64,000 nucleotides of DNA from Porphyra umbilicalis (lineage: Eukaryota; Rhodophyta; Bangiophyceae; Bangiales; Bangiaceae), in assembly GCA_002049455.2 (NCBI GenBank), contig KV918783.1, positions 372,001 through 436,000 on the forward strand, given 5' to 3'. The number at the start of each line of letters is the position of its first letter. Position 1 is the first letter of the stretch. Position numbers and translations under genes: made by a program. The notes beneath the pieces were generated by a model. That model ran no database searches, was not told the origin of the DNA, and saw only the letters and a list, made by a program, of their open reading frames with translations. Positions 29,063-39,583 of this stretch are shown in pieces.

Positions 29063-30154
29063 ATGGCGCCCCCGCTGGGCTCCTACGCCACCGGGATTTG
29101 CCGGTCGGGCCCATCACCGCCACGCCAGCGGCGGTTTTTTGCAACCTCCGGCTCGCCTGTACACCCGCGGTTTCCTCCGACGTTGCACCATGGGGACCCC
29201 CTGTCGCTTGGCGCAATGCATTGTTTAATGGTGAGGATGGAGAAACCTGTGGAGTACACCGGCGTATGGTCCTCTACGGACACCCCGGTGGGCGGGCTAC
29301 CAATGGGGGACGACGGCGACGGCTCAAGCGGCGCGGCAGCGCCCGAGATGGGGCAGCGGCGACGTGGCGGCGTGCACGGCCTGGGGGGTCGCCGAAAGCG
29401 GACCGGTCGCAACACCCTGGACAAGCTCGAGGAAGGCTACCTGCGCGCCCTGGCGTCGACGCTGTCCGACTACGGGCTCGATCGTTGGATCTTCGAATAC
29501 TTCCAGGGGTCCATCCTGCCGCACTACACGTCCGCGCTTGAGAGCTTTGTGCAAGGGGCGCACGACGGCGCCTTCCGTGGGGAGGTGTGGCACATGGAGG
29601 CCTTTGTCGGCGCCGTCGCGCGGTTCAACAAGAATGATCAACCAAAGTCGGGCAACCGGGAGGGAGTGAGCTGTTGGGTCGCATCGCATGGGAACATTGC
29701 CTGCACGTGCATGGGAAGCACCAAGTACGAGGCCGGCTTAGATCCCAAGGCGGTTACCGTCCCGCACTCGCGGTGCTCGCACGCTTCCGCGTTCTTGCGC
29801 GCCGTCACCACCCTCGCCGACGCCTCGGGTGAGCCGCCTCGGTCGCTGCTTATGTACTTTGGGGAGCGCTTTCAAGAGCCGGGCGTGCGACCGGCCGTGT
29901 CGGTCGGTCGCGCCAAGACGCTGGCCGGTGGCAAGACAAACTACCTGGACGAGATTGAGGTGTACGACACGGGCAACCTGCCGGTGGCGATTGTAGTGTC
30001 TGGCACAGGGCTGCGGCGAGTGCCGGCGCGGATCAAGTGCGCGCGCGATGCCACGCGGTGCTGCTACTTCGACTTGTCCCGGTCAACGTCGTGCTCCCAC
30101 GTCCTGCAGACGCGGGCACTACGGCAGAGCGATGCTACGCGGCGGCCGAAGCGC
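29063..30154 (+). CDS. KDZ-like transposase, N-terminal piece
   Basis: Reads from a possible ATG at 29063 or a later Met at 29216 to the hairpin at 30155; the frame itself stays open to 30274. It contains two CxC...CxH clusters: CTC...RCSH about 30 residues apart (near residue 215-245) and CC...CSH near 330-345, resembling SWIM/CxC zinc-binding modules used for DNA contact. Before these lies a helical region (LDKLEEGYLRALASTLSDYG). The preceding 50 residues are Pro/Arg-rich and probably not coding, which favours the start at 29216. Confidence 0.6.
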
Positions 30155-30188
30155 GTCCCTGCTCGGGCGCGCCCGCCCGAGCAGGGAC
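30155..30188. repeat. perfect 15-bp hairpin at a gene break
   Basis: Arms 30155-30169 and 30174-30188 are exact reverse complements (GTCCCTGCTCGGGCG) around a 4-nt loop. The reading frame of the KDZ-like gene changes across it, so it is either a small insertion that broke the gene or a template on which indels arose. Confidence 0.9.
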
Positions 30189-31233
30189 AGGCGACTCCAA
30201 GCCGCAGTACACCTCTGTGTCGCAGCGGCGAATATCCGCCTTCAATTGCAAGCGGAGAATCCTCGTGGACGTGAAAGTTTTTGATCACGCGCGGCGGAAG
30301 CAGCCGTACACCATCCCGGCGCCCACGCAATGCTGCAAGTGCGGGGCGGCGAGGGGCGCCGCCGAGTCCAAGCCGGCGCCCGAGGGCACAATGTTGTCGC
30401 ACATGGGCTTTGTCACCATGATCCTGGACGGCTACAAGTGCACCTGTTGCATGGTGTGGGTTTGCGCGGACGGCCGGGAGGAGGGCATCGTGATCCTGTC
30501 GCCCGCCACGGAGGCAACGGCGTCCCTGGTCCGCCACTTTTGCCAAGATGTGTCGCTGGAGGGCGACCCCTTCACCAAGGTTTTCCGCAGTTGGTGGGTC
30601 CTAGCCAAGGGGCGGTCGGCGGCGGGGGTGATGCGGTCGGTCTCCGCGTCGCGGAGCCGCCGAACCATCTTGCGGTTGATGTCGACCGGGCTGGCGCTGA
30701 TGGGAAAAAACCCGCCCGACTGGCCCTTCAACTGTGGGGACTGCTGCGACGGCGAGCGGTTTCGCGTCGTCACGGTGGATGGGATCTGGGTCGGCTACCT
30801 GAAGCGGCTGGTTGCCAACTACGACAAGGCGTACAGCGAGGGGTGCGCGCCGGACAAGGAGCTGCTGCAAGTCGCCAGCCTCATCACCAGCGAGTGGGTC
30901 CGTCGATTCTTGCGGCTCTGCCTCAACCACCCTAAGGAGGCCGTCGCCGTCACGGACGACCAGCGCAAGACGGCGTGCGTGGCACTTTCCATCCTCTGCC
31001 TCGTCGCCGTCTCGCCGTCGTTTGTGTCGAGCACCCGTGTGTGCACCGCACCCGTCTCGGTCCGTGTCCGGGCCATGCTGTCGGAGCTGTGGCACCTGCC
31101 AACCTGCTCGGTCAGCTTGGCCAAGGGGCATCTCGCCGCCACCACCAAGGTTATCACGGCAGCGGTTGCGGCGCAACGGCCAGTGGCAGACACCTCGGCG
31201 GAGCTGCAGCTTCAAGCGTCTCTGCGCCAGTGA
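30189..31233 (+). CDS. KDZ-like transposase, middle piece with Cys clusters, ends at TGA
   Basis: Protein-like from about DSKPQYTSVSQRRISAFNCK. It has CCKC near the start, then GYKCTCCMVWVC, and later FNCGDCCDGERFRVVTVDGIW, a cysteine cluster followed by an aspartate as in CxC modules of KDZ transposases. It ends at TGA 31231-31233, but the same frame stays open beyond, so the stop is probably a nonsense change. Confidence 0.6.
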
Positions 31234-31720
31234 CTGGCGACACCCCGGCCAGCAAACCGCAATGGGCCTATGGGCATCCCTCCCGCCGGTGCTGTGCACG
31301 TGTCGGCCGCCGCCGTGCCCTTTTCTGCTGCCGGTGATCTGGGTGCTGGTGTTGGCCAGGTGCCACCCGCCGTCGTGCCCCAAGTTCCCTTCGGAGCAGG
31401 CGTTGTCCCCGTCTTCTCAACCAATTCGATTGACGGGTGGTTGTCATCGACGCGGGCGCTGCCCGACAACATGGCGCAGGGGCTCCTCTCGCTGGTCGTC
31501 GCAATCGTGGTTGACCCCGCCGTGTCGCCGTTTAAGCCACAGCATGTGGCGCCGCTACGTCGCCTCGCGGCCATTCTCCGGTTATCGTCCGCGGCGGCAG
31601 ACATCGTATCGCTGAAGTCCGCCGCCACTGCCGACCCGGAGGCAGTCGTCCCTCCGGGGGTGAATTCCTCGGTGGTGGTGCTGCTCCGGGAGGTCACGAT
31701 GCTGCTCGTGTTCCTGACGT
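31234..31720 (+). CDS. KDZ-like transposase, linker piece after the TGA
   Basis: Same frame as the middle piece. Ala/Val/Pro-rich at first, then helical (TRALPDNMAQGLLSLVVAIV; HVAPLRRLAAILRLSSAAAD). It runs as REVTMLLVFL to about 31715, where protein-like sequence shifts to the next frame (LGVLGTRLPAVARGVADSLD). Confidence 0.55.
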
Positions 31721-32686
31721 CTGGGCGTACTCGGCACTCGGCTCCCAGCCGTGGCACGCGGCGTCGCGGACAGCTTGGACGACGTTTGCGCCACCGTCGA
31801 GGCGTACCACGCCGGTAGGATGCCAGAGATTGGCTCCGCGGCGGCCGTCCAGGGGACGTGGTCGGGAGTCGGTAAGACGCCCGCGGAGATGCGCGCCTTC
31901 TTTGTTTCTGTCTTCCCACACGCGACCGACGACCCGATGCTGACCGGTATGTTCTTCCCTGGGCGGTTTCAGTGCCGTGCGTCCGCGTTTGCGACGCAGA
32001 AGAAGCCCGACACGGGGACGTGCACCAAGAACTACCAAACCGCCCGCAAGTCGTTTACCCCCGGTGTTTTTATCATTTGCTCGGCATGCTCTCACTCGCG
32101 TGTGCTCGGCTTTGTTATTTTGGACCAACGGGAGGGCCCGCCCGCTTTGCTCAACGCCATCATCACCCGCTTTCCCGTTCTCCCCGAGTACATAGTGTAT
32201 GACTTTGGATGCGGGGCGGTGCGGAGCGCATTGAGCAAGCTGCCTCGGGTGCTGGCTGCTTCCACTGTAACGAGCGACCAGGTCCATTTTGTCCATCATG
32301 ATTGTAGCGTTGCTTTTGACCCCCGCTCGCTCGGGACGTTGACGAAGGCCAATACTGTCGCACATGAGCAGCGGAACTGGGCTATCAAGCTCCTGGCCCG
32401 TGTGCTCCGAGCGAGTGGGCAGGGCGATTACACCCGTGTGCTTGCCTACCATATGTTTGTGCACAATGTCAGAGCGCATGCCCGGTCGGCTGCCGTGGCA
32501 GCTTTGCCTGATGTGTATGACTTTGGCCGTTTCTATTTCTCGAGAGAGGCATGTCTCTGTGGGTGTGGGCATGTGGAGGCTGTTCCCTTTGGCGAGGAGC
32601 TGGCTGTCTCGTCCTCGGAGGATGAGGAGGATGTCCCAGTGATAGGCTCCTCCTCCTCCTCGAGTGACGAAGGGGGCAGCGAATAA
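31717..32686 (+). CDS. KDZ-like transposase, catalytic C-terminal piece
   Basis: Contains the most conserved part: FIICSACSHSRVLGFVIL, LLNAIITRFPVLPEYIVYDF, GC, then DQVHFVHHDCSVAFDP and NTVAHEQRNWAIKLL, consistent with a DDE-type fold whose candidate acidic residues are D in IVYDFGC and E in AHEQRN. The tail (SSSEDEEDVPVIGSSSSSSD) is acidic. The stop TAA at 32684-32686 overlaps AATAAA at 32682-32687. Confidence 0.65.
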
Positions 32687-32687
32687 A
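32682..32687 (+). terminator. AATAAA overlapping the stop codon
   Basis: Canonical polyadenylation hexamer that shares bases with the TAA stop of the KDZ-like gene. Use of the site is inferred from position only. Confidence 0.4.
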
Positions 32688-32749
32688 TGAACTATCCTCT
32701 ACATTCTTACTCTGCCGGACATTGACATTTTCTCATCGGATGCGGTGCC

Positions 32750-33454
32750 AGAAAAGGACTGAAGTCACCCATGACCATAGGATTTCAATGTGAAATTGAC
32801 TTCGAAAGAGAAGCGGATTGCGGTGGTCCCGGCCGGTAGGGGCAGCCGCCCGGTCGCCACGCTGCCGCGCCGTCGCCTGCCGTGGCACCCTTAATGGGTG
32901 CCCTGGTGCCCACGTAGCAGCCGCTGACCATCGTTTACTTGCAGAGCACGCTGCGTACAGGACAGAGCGGGAAGCCCGCGCCGACGGCGACGACGCGGCC
33001 TGCCGCGGCGACAGGGGCGGCACGGGCAGCGGCACGCCGGCGGAGACGGCCGGGCGGGCGCCGGCGGCAACGCCCCCGCCGGGCCGCTGGGCAACCTCTA
33101 CCCCCCCCCCCACCGCGATCACCTGGAGGGTCGCGCCGCCCCCCGAGCGCGTCGCCCGCTCGGGCGGCGGCTCGACCGTTGGGGGGGGGCACGGCAGCGG
33201 CAGCCGCGACGCCGGCTGGCGCGGCCGCGACGGGCCGCCCATCGCCGCCACCCCGACGTTGAGGGAGGGAGGGAGACCGCGTGGCGTCGGCGCTGGCGGA
33301 TCGTCCCGCATGACCTCCCCTACGCACGACGGGGAGAGCGCGGACCGGGTCACCCACTCTTCGCCGCTGTCAGTGGGCGCCTTGGACCGCGAGCTCGTCG
33401 TGGCGGCGGGCGGCAGCGGCAGCGGGCCGGTGTCGGCGAGGGTGGACGAGGGCG
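32750..33454. other. GC-rich interval, no confident gene
   Basis: Open frames on both strands (for example 32818-33516 plus and 32935-33357 minus) are Arg/Gly/Ala-rich without motifs. It is joined at about 33455 to the 3' fragment of another transposon. Confidence 0.45.
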
Positions 33455-34275
33455 GCTCGCAGGCGCGCCGCGGCGTTCACGCGGGCGATGGCACTCGCGC
33501 GGAAAGCGGATTCTGACGTACTGGCGTTCTCATCGCCGTCGCGAAAGGCGGCCAGGGCTGGAGCGCGCAAGGCGACGAAGCTTGGCGACGTGCGACGACG
33601 CTAGAACAAGCCACTGTTGCCGGCGTGCGTGGCCGAGAACCGCAAAGCTGAGAAGAAGCGCAAGCAGTGGGCTGCTGGGATATCTGAAGAGGCGGGCACG
33701 ACTGTTGGTGCGTACCTCGAGCGAGAGCACAGAAAGGGTGCACATGCTTAAATATTTGTTGTCCTCGTCTTCGTTCCACATCGCTCGACACATTGAAAAC
33801 CTTATGCTGGTGAGCGTCTGCAAAAGCCATGAAAGTTTACAGATGCAGCGCTGACATCAGTCCCGTTACAGTGGGTATGACGAGTCATAATCATGACACA
33901 GAACGTGCTTATGAGCATTTCCCGCTCTTGAGCTGTCACGTATACTCAGAAGCTGGTGCCATGGACCTATAATTTTTGTGGGCACCGTGGATGTCCATGC
34001 GGTAGCGATTCATGAAAGAACAGTCACAGCGCCAGAGAATGAGCCAAAGAACACCTCAAGCGGACAAGCAGAGCCAGAGATATGCTCGATTGTCTCCAGA
34101 CTGCCCGATATTCACATCAGCAAATATGGTCGGGGGGGTCTACCAGCGTTATGGACCGCTCCCAGCATGTAAGTATGCATATTTCTGGACATATAAGACG
34201 TGTAGAGGCAGAATCTAAAGTCTGTTAATGAATCCGACCACTTCCCGCGAGATGCCGGTCTCATGTATGCTCACG
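33455..34275 (+). mobile_element. 3' fragment of a transposon also present at 52.6-53.4 kb
   Basis: From GCGCGCCGCGGCG near 33463 this stretch matches 52575-53391 in the same orientation, offset 19.1 kb, with many substitutions and small indels, up to GATGCCGGTCTCATGTATGC at 34251-34270. It covers only the C-terminal coding end (KRKQWAAGISEE, YLEREHRKGAHA) and the 3' untranslated part. No tandem arrangement or terminal repeat is visible. Confidence 0.8.
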
Positions 34276-35244
34276 GTAATCCCACAAATAACGCTCTGAG
34301 TGTGGGAGCCACGAATGACTGTCAGTACCAAAGAAGCCGCAGTTGAGCAGCACTGCATCGACAGGATGAGGGATCGATCATCAACCGCGGCAACGCCGAT
34401 TGCAAGGGACTTTTGAGAACGGTTCGAGCGTGCGGACGTCGTTGGCGGCAGGCTTCTTCCCTTGGAAATAGAAATAGGGTTGGTAGTTGTCGGACGTGGC
34501 GTGCTCCATCGGTCGTGGAACGTGGTTCCGGATGCAACTCTCCATAGCATGATACATGATAGAGCAACCACGGGCACTACCTCTACGCTCCTTCTGTCTT
34601 AGTACGTGCTCAATCCTGAATTCATGTAGGCGCTTAAGACGCTTTGGGGCGCCTTTCCGTGCACTCAGGGCGCTTTCGGGCTCTGAGTGGAGCTGGATGA
34701 GACCGCGCCCCTAAAACTGGGGCGCGTTTAGCAACCCTATACGTAAACATCTGAAGAGCGTCACCGCCAAAGTGGACCCCACAAAATACAATGAATAGCT
34801 CAACCACATGTCAACATTCAAGTTGTGGTAGTGGAGATCACTTCTTCCCATCCGTGCAGGTTCATTCCTCGCCCATTCAAGGACTCCATTGTATAGCTGT
34901 CAACAAAACGGCCGCGTATGGAAGAATGCACGAATTTTCCATGTGGCAGGCACAGGGGCCGTCAGGGCCACTTTCTTGCAAGTGGAGGATGTTCTGGACG
35001 GAGATAATGTGCGAGTCGTGCCTGCCGGTCGTTTTTTTTTTAGACGGCGGCGTGGCGGGCAGCCTTTGGAGCTGTGACCGGTGGCCGGTTAACAGGCCCC
35101 GGCGACCGCCACACACTGGCCACGACCTACGTTCCGCTGGTGGTGGCAAAGACGGACGCGTTGACGGATGCCCTCATCCGGCCGGCTCTATCAACGGCTG
35201 TGTCGATGGAAAGCACCATAGTCTACTGTCGAGGCGTTTAAAAC
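34276..35244. other. intergenic with a short GGGGCGC/GCGCTTT repeat cluster
   Basis: Near 34630-34735 short GCGCTTT, GGGGCGC and their complements recur, able to pair locally. The remainder holds only small ORFs, although the 3' end may include a frame-shifted N-terminal portion of the hAT-like fragment that follows. Confidence 0.4.
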
Positions 35245-35832
35245 TTGTTGTCCTACTCACCTCTTGTGCTCCTTTACGACACGGCGCGATCGGGTTTGAC
35301 GTCAGCCACGGGGGCTATCGTTCTAAAGGCCATGAAGGACTCGCTGCAAGAGCCTATTTTGGCTGTCGCTGGTCTTGGGGGCAGCACAGGTGGCGGCTCG
35401 GTGGCACAACGCCCGCAGTGGCGCGGCCTGTTTGAGGAGCGTGTGACAGCTGTCATTACGGATTCGCCTAGTGCGATGGTGCGCATGTGCAACATTGGTG
35501 TGAGAGACGGCACTTTGTTATTCGGGTATTGGTCCGTCGCGCATGCCGGCAACCTGGTTGCCCAGGATGATGCCGAACTTGAGCCTTTTGCGTTCGCGCA
35601 GCGGCGCTCGCTGAGAGCTAGCGTCTTTTTTATGCGCTGCGTGCGCGCACGCACGGAGCACGAGCGCACAGTGGCAACTAAGGCGGTTTCTGGGCAGCCG
35701 CCTATTCCTTCCATGCAGCTTGACAGCCCCACGCGGTGGGCGGGGGAGACCGTTGCAGTGGCTGCTGTATGGGCTAATTTCATAACCAAACAGCACCCTG
35801 TTTTCCAATACCCTCTTGACGCCCTCGTTTGA
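35245..35832 (+). pseudogene. hAT-like (DUF659-type) transposase fragment
   Basis: A 195-residue frame with the hAT/DUF659 layout: VTAVITDSPSAMVRMCNIGV (the TD.A.NM region), then VAHAGNLVAQDDAEL (the C.AH.LNL...D region, here lacking the Cys), then FFMRCVRARTEHE and a DSPTRWAGE element matching the usual P..TRW. It lacks the N-terminal BED finger and the C-terminal dimerisation domain. A protein-like frame (FDNPSSVVLTLEAPSLDAIG) continues after a shift near 35825. It is a decayed fragment. Confidence 0.6.
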
Positions 35833-35945
35833 CAACCCCAGCAGTGTGGTGCTGACGCTGGAAGCCCCAAGCCTAGACGCCATTGGCCGGGCTTTACAGC
35901 ACACACTCGGACCCACACCTCGGGATGGCCCTCAAAGTCCTCTCG

Positions 35946-36296
35946 TCACGCGTTCCTTGGTGCCTCCTCCTCATCCGCAGAGTCTCCATCGTCGTCCTTG
36001 CCAGACTCCTCTTCTTCTCCGTCTTCCTCGTCGTCGACGTCATTGACGCTCGCCGACCTCGTGCCACCGCGACCGCCGGGAGGTGGACGGCCCGTTCCCC
36101 CCTCCGGCTGCTCTCGGCGGCGAGATGTAGAGCCAGCTAGCTCGGCGTCCCACGTCGACTCACCCCCCAGTGACACGCCGAGTACCTGCGAGGCCGCCAC
36201 GTTCTCGTCGACGTACTTCTTCACCCATACAGACACGAGGGACAGGAGGTTGGTATTGGAGACGGTGAGGCGACGCGACATGAGCTGCTCTGCCAC
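35946..36296 (-). CDS. hypothetical ORF with acidic tail
   Basis: 116 residues: a helical start (LLSLVSVWVKKYVDENVAAS) and a strongly acidic tail (VNDVDDEEDGEEEESGKDDD). It lies just beyond the truncated gypsy element on the same strand and might belong with the foreign C-terminal sequence fused to the integrase at 36653-37015. No family recognised. Confidence 0.35.
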   Translation of the reverse strand: MAEQLMSRRLTVSNTNLLSLVSVWVKKYVDENVAASQVLGVSLGGESTWDAELAGSTSRRREQPEGGTGRPPPGGRGGTRSASVNDVDDEEDGEEEESGKDDDGDSADEEEAPRNA

Positions 36297-36652
36297 GTCG
36301 GCCGGGGATGTGGTATTGATAACGTTAATTCAATTACGAGTGTACAGAGACCGACCGTAGCCAAGCAATAAAGCGAGTTCTATCGCCGTCGCGGCGAGGA
36401 AGAAGACCTCTTGTTGAAGGGCATCCGATGGGGAGCCGGGTGGTGCCTACGACGGCGACCCCGGACCCATGGGAGTTTAATACAAACGACGGCACCGGTC
36501 GATCGACCATCCGATCAGTCGATCGTAATGAGTGCCGGCAAACAGATAGGACAGGCAAGCAAACAAGAAAATGAACAATGCGGAAGTATCCGCCCAAAGG
36601 GCTTGCCACAAGCCGAGTCACACAAATCCGTGGATTCAGCCAGTCAAGGGGG

Positions 36653-39565
36653 CTACTCGTGGCCAATTGCCAATTGGGAGCAGAGATATGCTACAGGGGA
36701 CACCACGCCGCAGGTGATGTTCATTCCGATCAGGAAGTTGTCGTTGGCCGCGTCCACAAACTGCTGCTCGATGTGGGGAAACGCCGCCGCCTGCTCCCGC
36801 AGCGCACCCCGAAACACCTTGCGTGCTAGTTGTTCCGCCGTCAGCCCGCTGATGGCAGGGCATTCGAAGACAACAGCCTTATCATACTTGGTGCTCTCCC
36901 GCACCTTCCACGACAAGTGGAACGGAGCCGCCGCTGCGGCAACAGGAGCGGCAACGTAAGCAGCCGGCACACCCCCCCCGCCTCTCCCACCCAGGCCAGC
37001 AAGAGCTGTGGCACGTGGCCCAATTCGCCGTAAGGCGACGCAATTGGGTAGCTTGGCGAAGCGGTCGGTGATAACCAAGATGAAGCGATTGCCCTTCTTG
37101 GAGGCCGGGATGGGCCCAAAGATGTCAACGGACAGCTCCGTAAGAGGCTCGGTAGCCTGGAACGGGGTCAAGGCTGTGGTGTGTCGCCGCAAGGCGAGGC
37201 GATTTTGCGCACACGTTGTGCATTTGGTGATGGTCGAATGAATATCCGTCACCATTGAAGGCCAGTAGTATGCCTTACGCATTGTGTAATACATCCAGTT
37301 CATACCAGGATGGGCGGCCACGGTCGCGTGGTGCTCGAGGGTCAACACGCGTTCGCGTAGAGACTTTGGAATAACCAATTTATTGCCGTAAGGCGCACGG
37401 CGGTACAGAGCGTGATGCTCATCGCGGAAGAAGGCCTTGGCCGTTCCGCGCTCCACGCGAGTGGACATCTCGACGCAGAAGCCGTCTGTTTGTTGTGCTT
37501 CGATAACATCGTCGAGCTCCACCGGTTCCGGTGTGTCGGTACCCGTGTACCTCCCCGTTCGTAAGCCGTTGGCCGTCTCGGCCAATGCCAGACAAGGTAT
37601 ATCATCATGGATATATTCTGGCGGCGCTACTGTAGAGGCGCGCGACAGAAAGTCAGGCAAGTGGTTCGATGCACCTGGCTTATAAACCATATCGAATGTG
37701 TTGTCGGAGAGGCGAAGACGCCATCGCATCAAGCGTCCGCTTGAGTCGGTCGTGCTGTAGATCCAGCTAAGTGCTTGGTGATCCGTTCGGATGAGGAACC
37801 GTTGCCCATCGAGGAAGTGCCTCAACTTGAGGACAGCCCACACGACGCCGATGCATTCTCGCTCCGTTGTGGAGTAGTTTTGCTCTGCAGAAGTGAGTCC
37901 TCGGCTCCAATATCCGACAGGATGAAGCAGTTTGCCCGGCTCCTCCTGGAGGAGAGTACAACCAACTTGTTCGGCGCATGCGTCAACGTCAACGACGAGC
38001 TTCCGATTGGCCTTCGGCAAGGCAAGTACCGGTGGGCACAACAGTGCGTTGCGAAGGTCTTCGAATGCGGAGATGGCCACGTACGTCGGTGGTGGTAGAT
38101 CCGGTGGAATCTCGGCCCTAGTCAGGGCGTTCAGGGGCTTTGCTAGTTTGGCAAAGTCCTTGACGAAACGTCGATAGACGTTGCACATGCCCAAGAAGCT
38201 TTTCAGCTGGGTCTTCGTGGTTGGGAACTTGGCATGCTTCAGAGCATCCACGTTTTTGTTGTGCACGTGCAGTTGCCCGGGGCGGACAATGTGTCCGAGG
38301 TACTCGACCTCATCGGAGAACCACGTGCACTTTTCCAAGTTGAGGGTAACCCCGGCTTCGCGGAGACGGTGAAGAACCGTGTCAACGTCTTTGACGTGTT
38401 GTTCCGCGTTTGCGGAGAAGATGATTACATCGTCTAAGTAGGAAAGGCATATCTGCCACTTCAAGCCCGAGAAGATAATATCCAACGCGCGCTGAAAGGT
38501 AGCGGGTGGGTTCGTCAAGCCGAACGGCATGGATAACCAGTGGTATATACCACAGTGCGTCATGAACGCCGTCTTCTCTTGGTCGTCCTTGCGTAGGGGT
38601 ACTTGCCAGTACCCCGCGGTGCAGTCGAGAGACGTGAACTCCTGGGCATCTCCCAAGGAGTCGAGGCAGTCCTCCATGCGAGGCAAGGGATAAGCATCCT
38701 TCTTGGTGATGTTGTTTAACCGACGATAGTCGACACAGAATCGGGCTTTGCCGTTCTTCTTTGGTACAATTACCACGGGGCTTGCCCAAGCACTATGGCT
38801 AGGGACAATGACGTTGAGCTTCAACATCTTGTTGATCTGATCAGCGATGATCTGCCGTTTGAACGGCCCGGTGCGGTAGGGTTGGGCCCGTATGGGCAGA
38901 GCGTCGGGAGGAGTGACGATGGCGTGCTCCGTAGCATGGATGACGCCAAGGATTCCATCCCACATAGACGAATGCGTCTTAAGCATGTCACGAATCTGCT
39001 TGTGCAGGTACTCGGGTGCCTCACTGAGGCCGAGGTCCTCGAGTGGGTCACGACTCGCGTCGTCCGATGAGTTATCGGTTCCACCCTTTGGGGTGTTGTC
39101 ATCCAAGACGGTGGAAAGCATCGGCCCTTGGTAGGGTTCTGCGAACCCCAAGGTTGAGTTCTTGCGAACAATGACTTGGTCCTTGCCGAAGTTGCATAAC
39201 TTGACCAGGAATGGTTCGTCCGGTTTGACGATGGCGATAACGCGGGCGACTGCCATGGACTTGTGTCGGCACAACCGAATGTTCGGTGTGATGGTAACCA
39301 TACCAGGGGTGTCGCACGTGGCCATGATCCACGCCTCCTTGTGTCCGTTGACACGCACCTGTTTGCAGGCTCGAACCCGAGGGGGTTTATCTTGCCAGTG
39401 GCGGTCCCACGCGCTGTCGTTAAGACAAGCTAAGATCGGCGTTGGCCGAGGTTGTTCTTCCGTGCAGCGCACGTGCTCTTGCCAGACGATCTTGCGCAAG
39501 CGCGACAAGATGCCCTCGACGTTTTGTTCAATGAACTCGGTGCCAAGAATGCACGGGACTGACAA
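36653..39565 (-). CDS. gypsy pol: RT, RNase H, truncated integrase fused to foreign sequence
   Basis: A 970-residue frame of a Ty3/gypsy polyprotein. RT runs from about residue 195 to 420 (WASPVVIVPKKNGKARFCVD, FTSLDCTAGYWQVPL, active site YLDD), followed by RNase H (LVVDVDACAEQVGCTLLQEE, RTDHQALSWIY). Then come the integrase zinc site (HH...H, CTTC) and the first catalytic D in LSVDIFGPIPASKKG. After CVALRRI (about 37015) gypsy similarity ends. The frame runs on in Ala/Gly sequence and then a different protein (YDKAVVFECPAISGLTAEQL; AAAFPHIEQQFVDAANDNFL) to the stop. The second D and the E of the integrase, and the 3' LTR, are missing, so the element is dead. The ATG at 39565 is not the real start: the same frame continues upstream past one TGA. 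Confidence 0.85.
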   Translation of the reverse strand: MSVPCILGTEFIEQNVEGILSRLRKIVWQEHVRCTEEQPRPTPILACLNDSAWDRHWQDKPPRVRACKQVRVNGHKEAWIMATCDTPGMVTITPNIRLCRHKSMAVARVIAIVKPDEPFLVKLCNFGKDQVIVRKNSTLGFAEPYQGPMLSTVLDDNTPKGGTDNSSDDASRDPLEDLGLSEAPEYLHKQIRDMLKTHSSMWDGILGVIHATEHAIVTPPDALPIRAQPYRTGPFKRQIIADQINKMLKLNVIVPSHSAWASPVVIVPKKNGKARFCVDYRRLNNITKKDAYPLPRMEDCLDSLGDAQEFTSLDCTAGYWQVPLRKDDQEKTAFMTHCGIYHWLSMPFGLTNPPATFQRALDIIFSGLKWQICLSYLDDVIIFSANAEQHVKDVDTVLHRLREAGVTLNLEKCTWFSDEVEYLGHIVRPGQLHVHNKNVDALKHAKFPTTKTQLKSFLGMCNVYRRFVKDFAKLAKPLNALTRAEIPPDLPPPTYVAISAFEDLRNALLCPPVLALPKANRKLVVDVDACAEQVGCTLLQEEPGKLLHPVGYWSRGLTSAEQNYSTTERECIGVVWAVLKLRHFLDGQRFLIRTDHQALSWIYSTTDSSGRLMRWRLRLSDNTFDMVYKPGASNHLPDFLSRASTVAPPEYIHDDIPCLALAETANGLRTGRYTGTDTPEPVELDDVIEAQQTDGFCVEMSTRVERGTAKAFFRDEHHALYRRAPYGNKLVIPKSLRERVLTLEHHATVAAHPGMNWMYYTMRKAYYWPSMVTDIHSTITKCTTCAQNRLALRRHTTALTPFQATEPLTELSVDIFGPIPASKKGNRFILVITDRFAKLPNCVALRRIGPRATALAGLGGRGGGGVPAAYVAAPVAAAAAPFHLSWKVRESTKYDKAVVFECPAISGLTAEQLARKVFRGALREQAAAFPHIEQQFVDAANDNFLIGMNITCGVVSPVAYLCSQLAIGHE

Positions 39566-39583
39566 GTTGTCGGAAACGAGGAA

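Larger units (their letters stand above)
29063..32686 (+). pseudogene. KDZ-like (CxC/SWIM cysteine cluster) transposase gene, broken
   Basis: Four consecutive plus-strand pieces read as one protein of about 1,150 residues once three breaks are allowed: a frame change near 30155-30190, an in-frame TGA at 31231-31233 and a frame change near 31715. The order is typical of Kyakuja-Dileera-Zisupton type transposases: N-terminal CxC...CxH clusters, further C-x-C clusters and then a catalytic domain. Key parts of the latter are PGVFIICSACSHSRVLGFV, YIVYDFGC, VHFVHHDCS and NTVAHEQRN, ending in an acidic Ser-rich tail. I recall the same YD..C / H..C / NT..EQ.N arrangement in KDZ and HMGXB3-related proteins; assignment is by motif only. 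Base composition is even across all pieces, so they were one gene. AATAAA overlaps the stop. Confidence 0.65.

Noticed and set aside
10645-31233. TGA read as tryptophan or selenocysteine
   Set aside because: Intact genes in the same window terminate with TGA and no SECIS-like element was seen; nonsense mutation is simpler.
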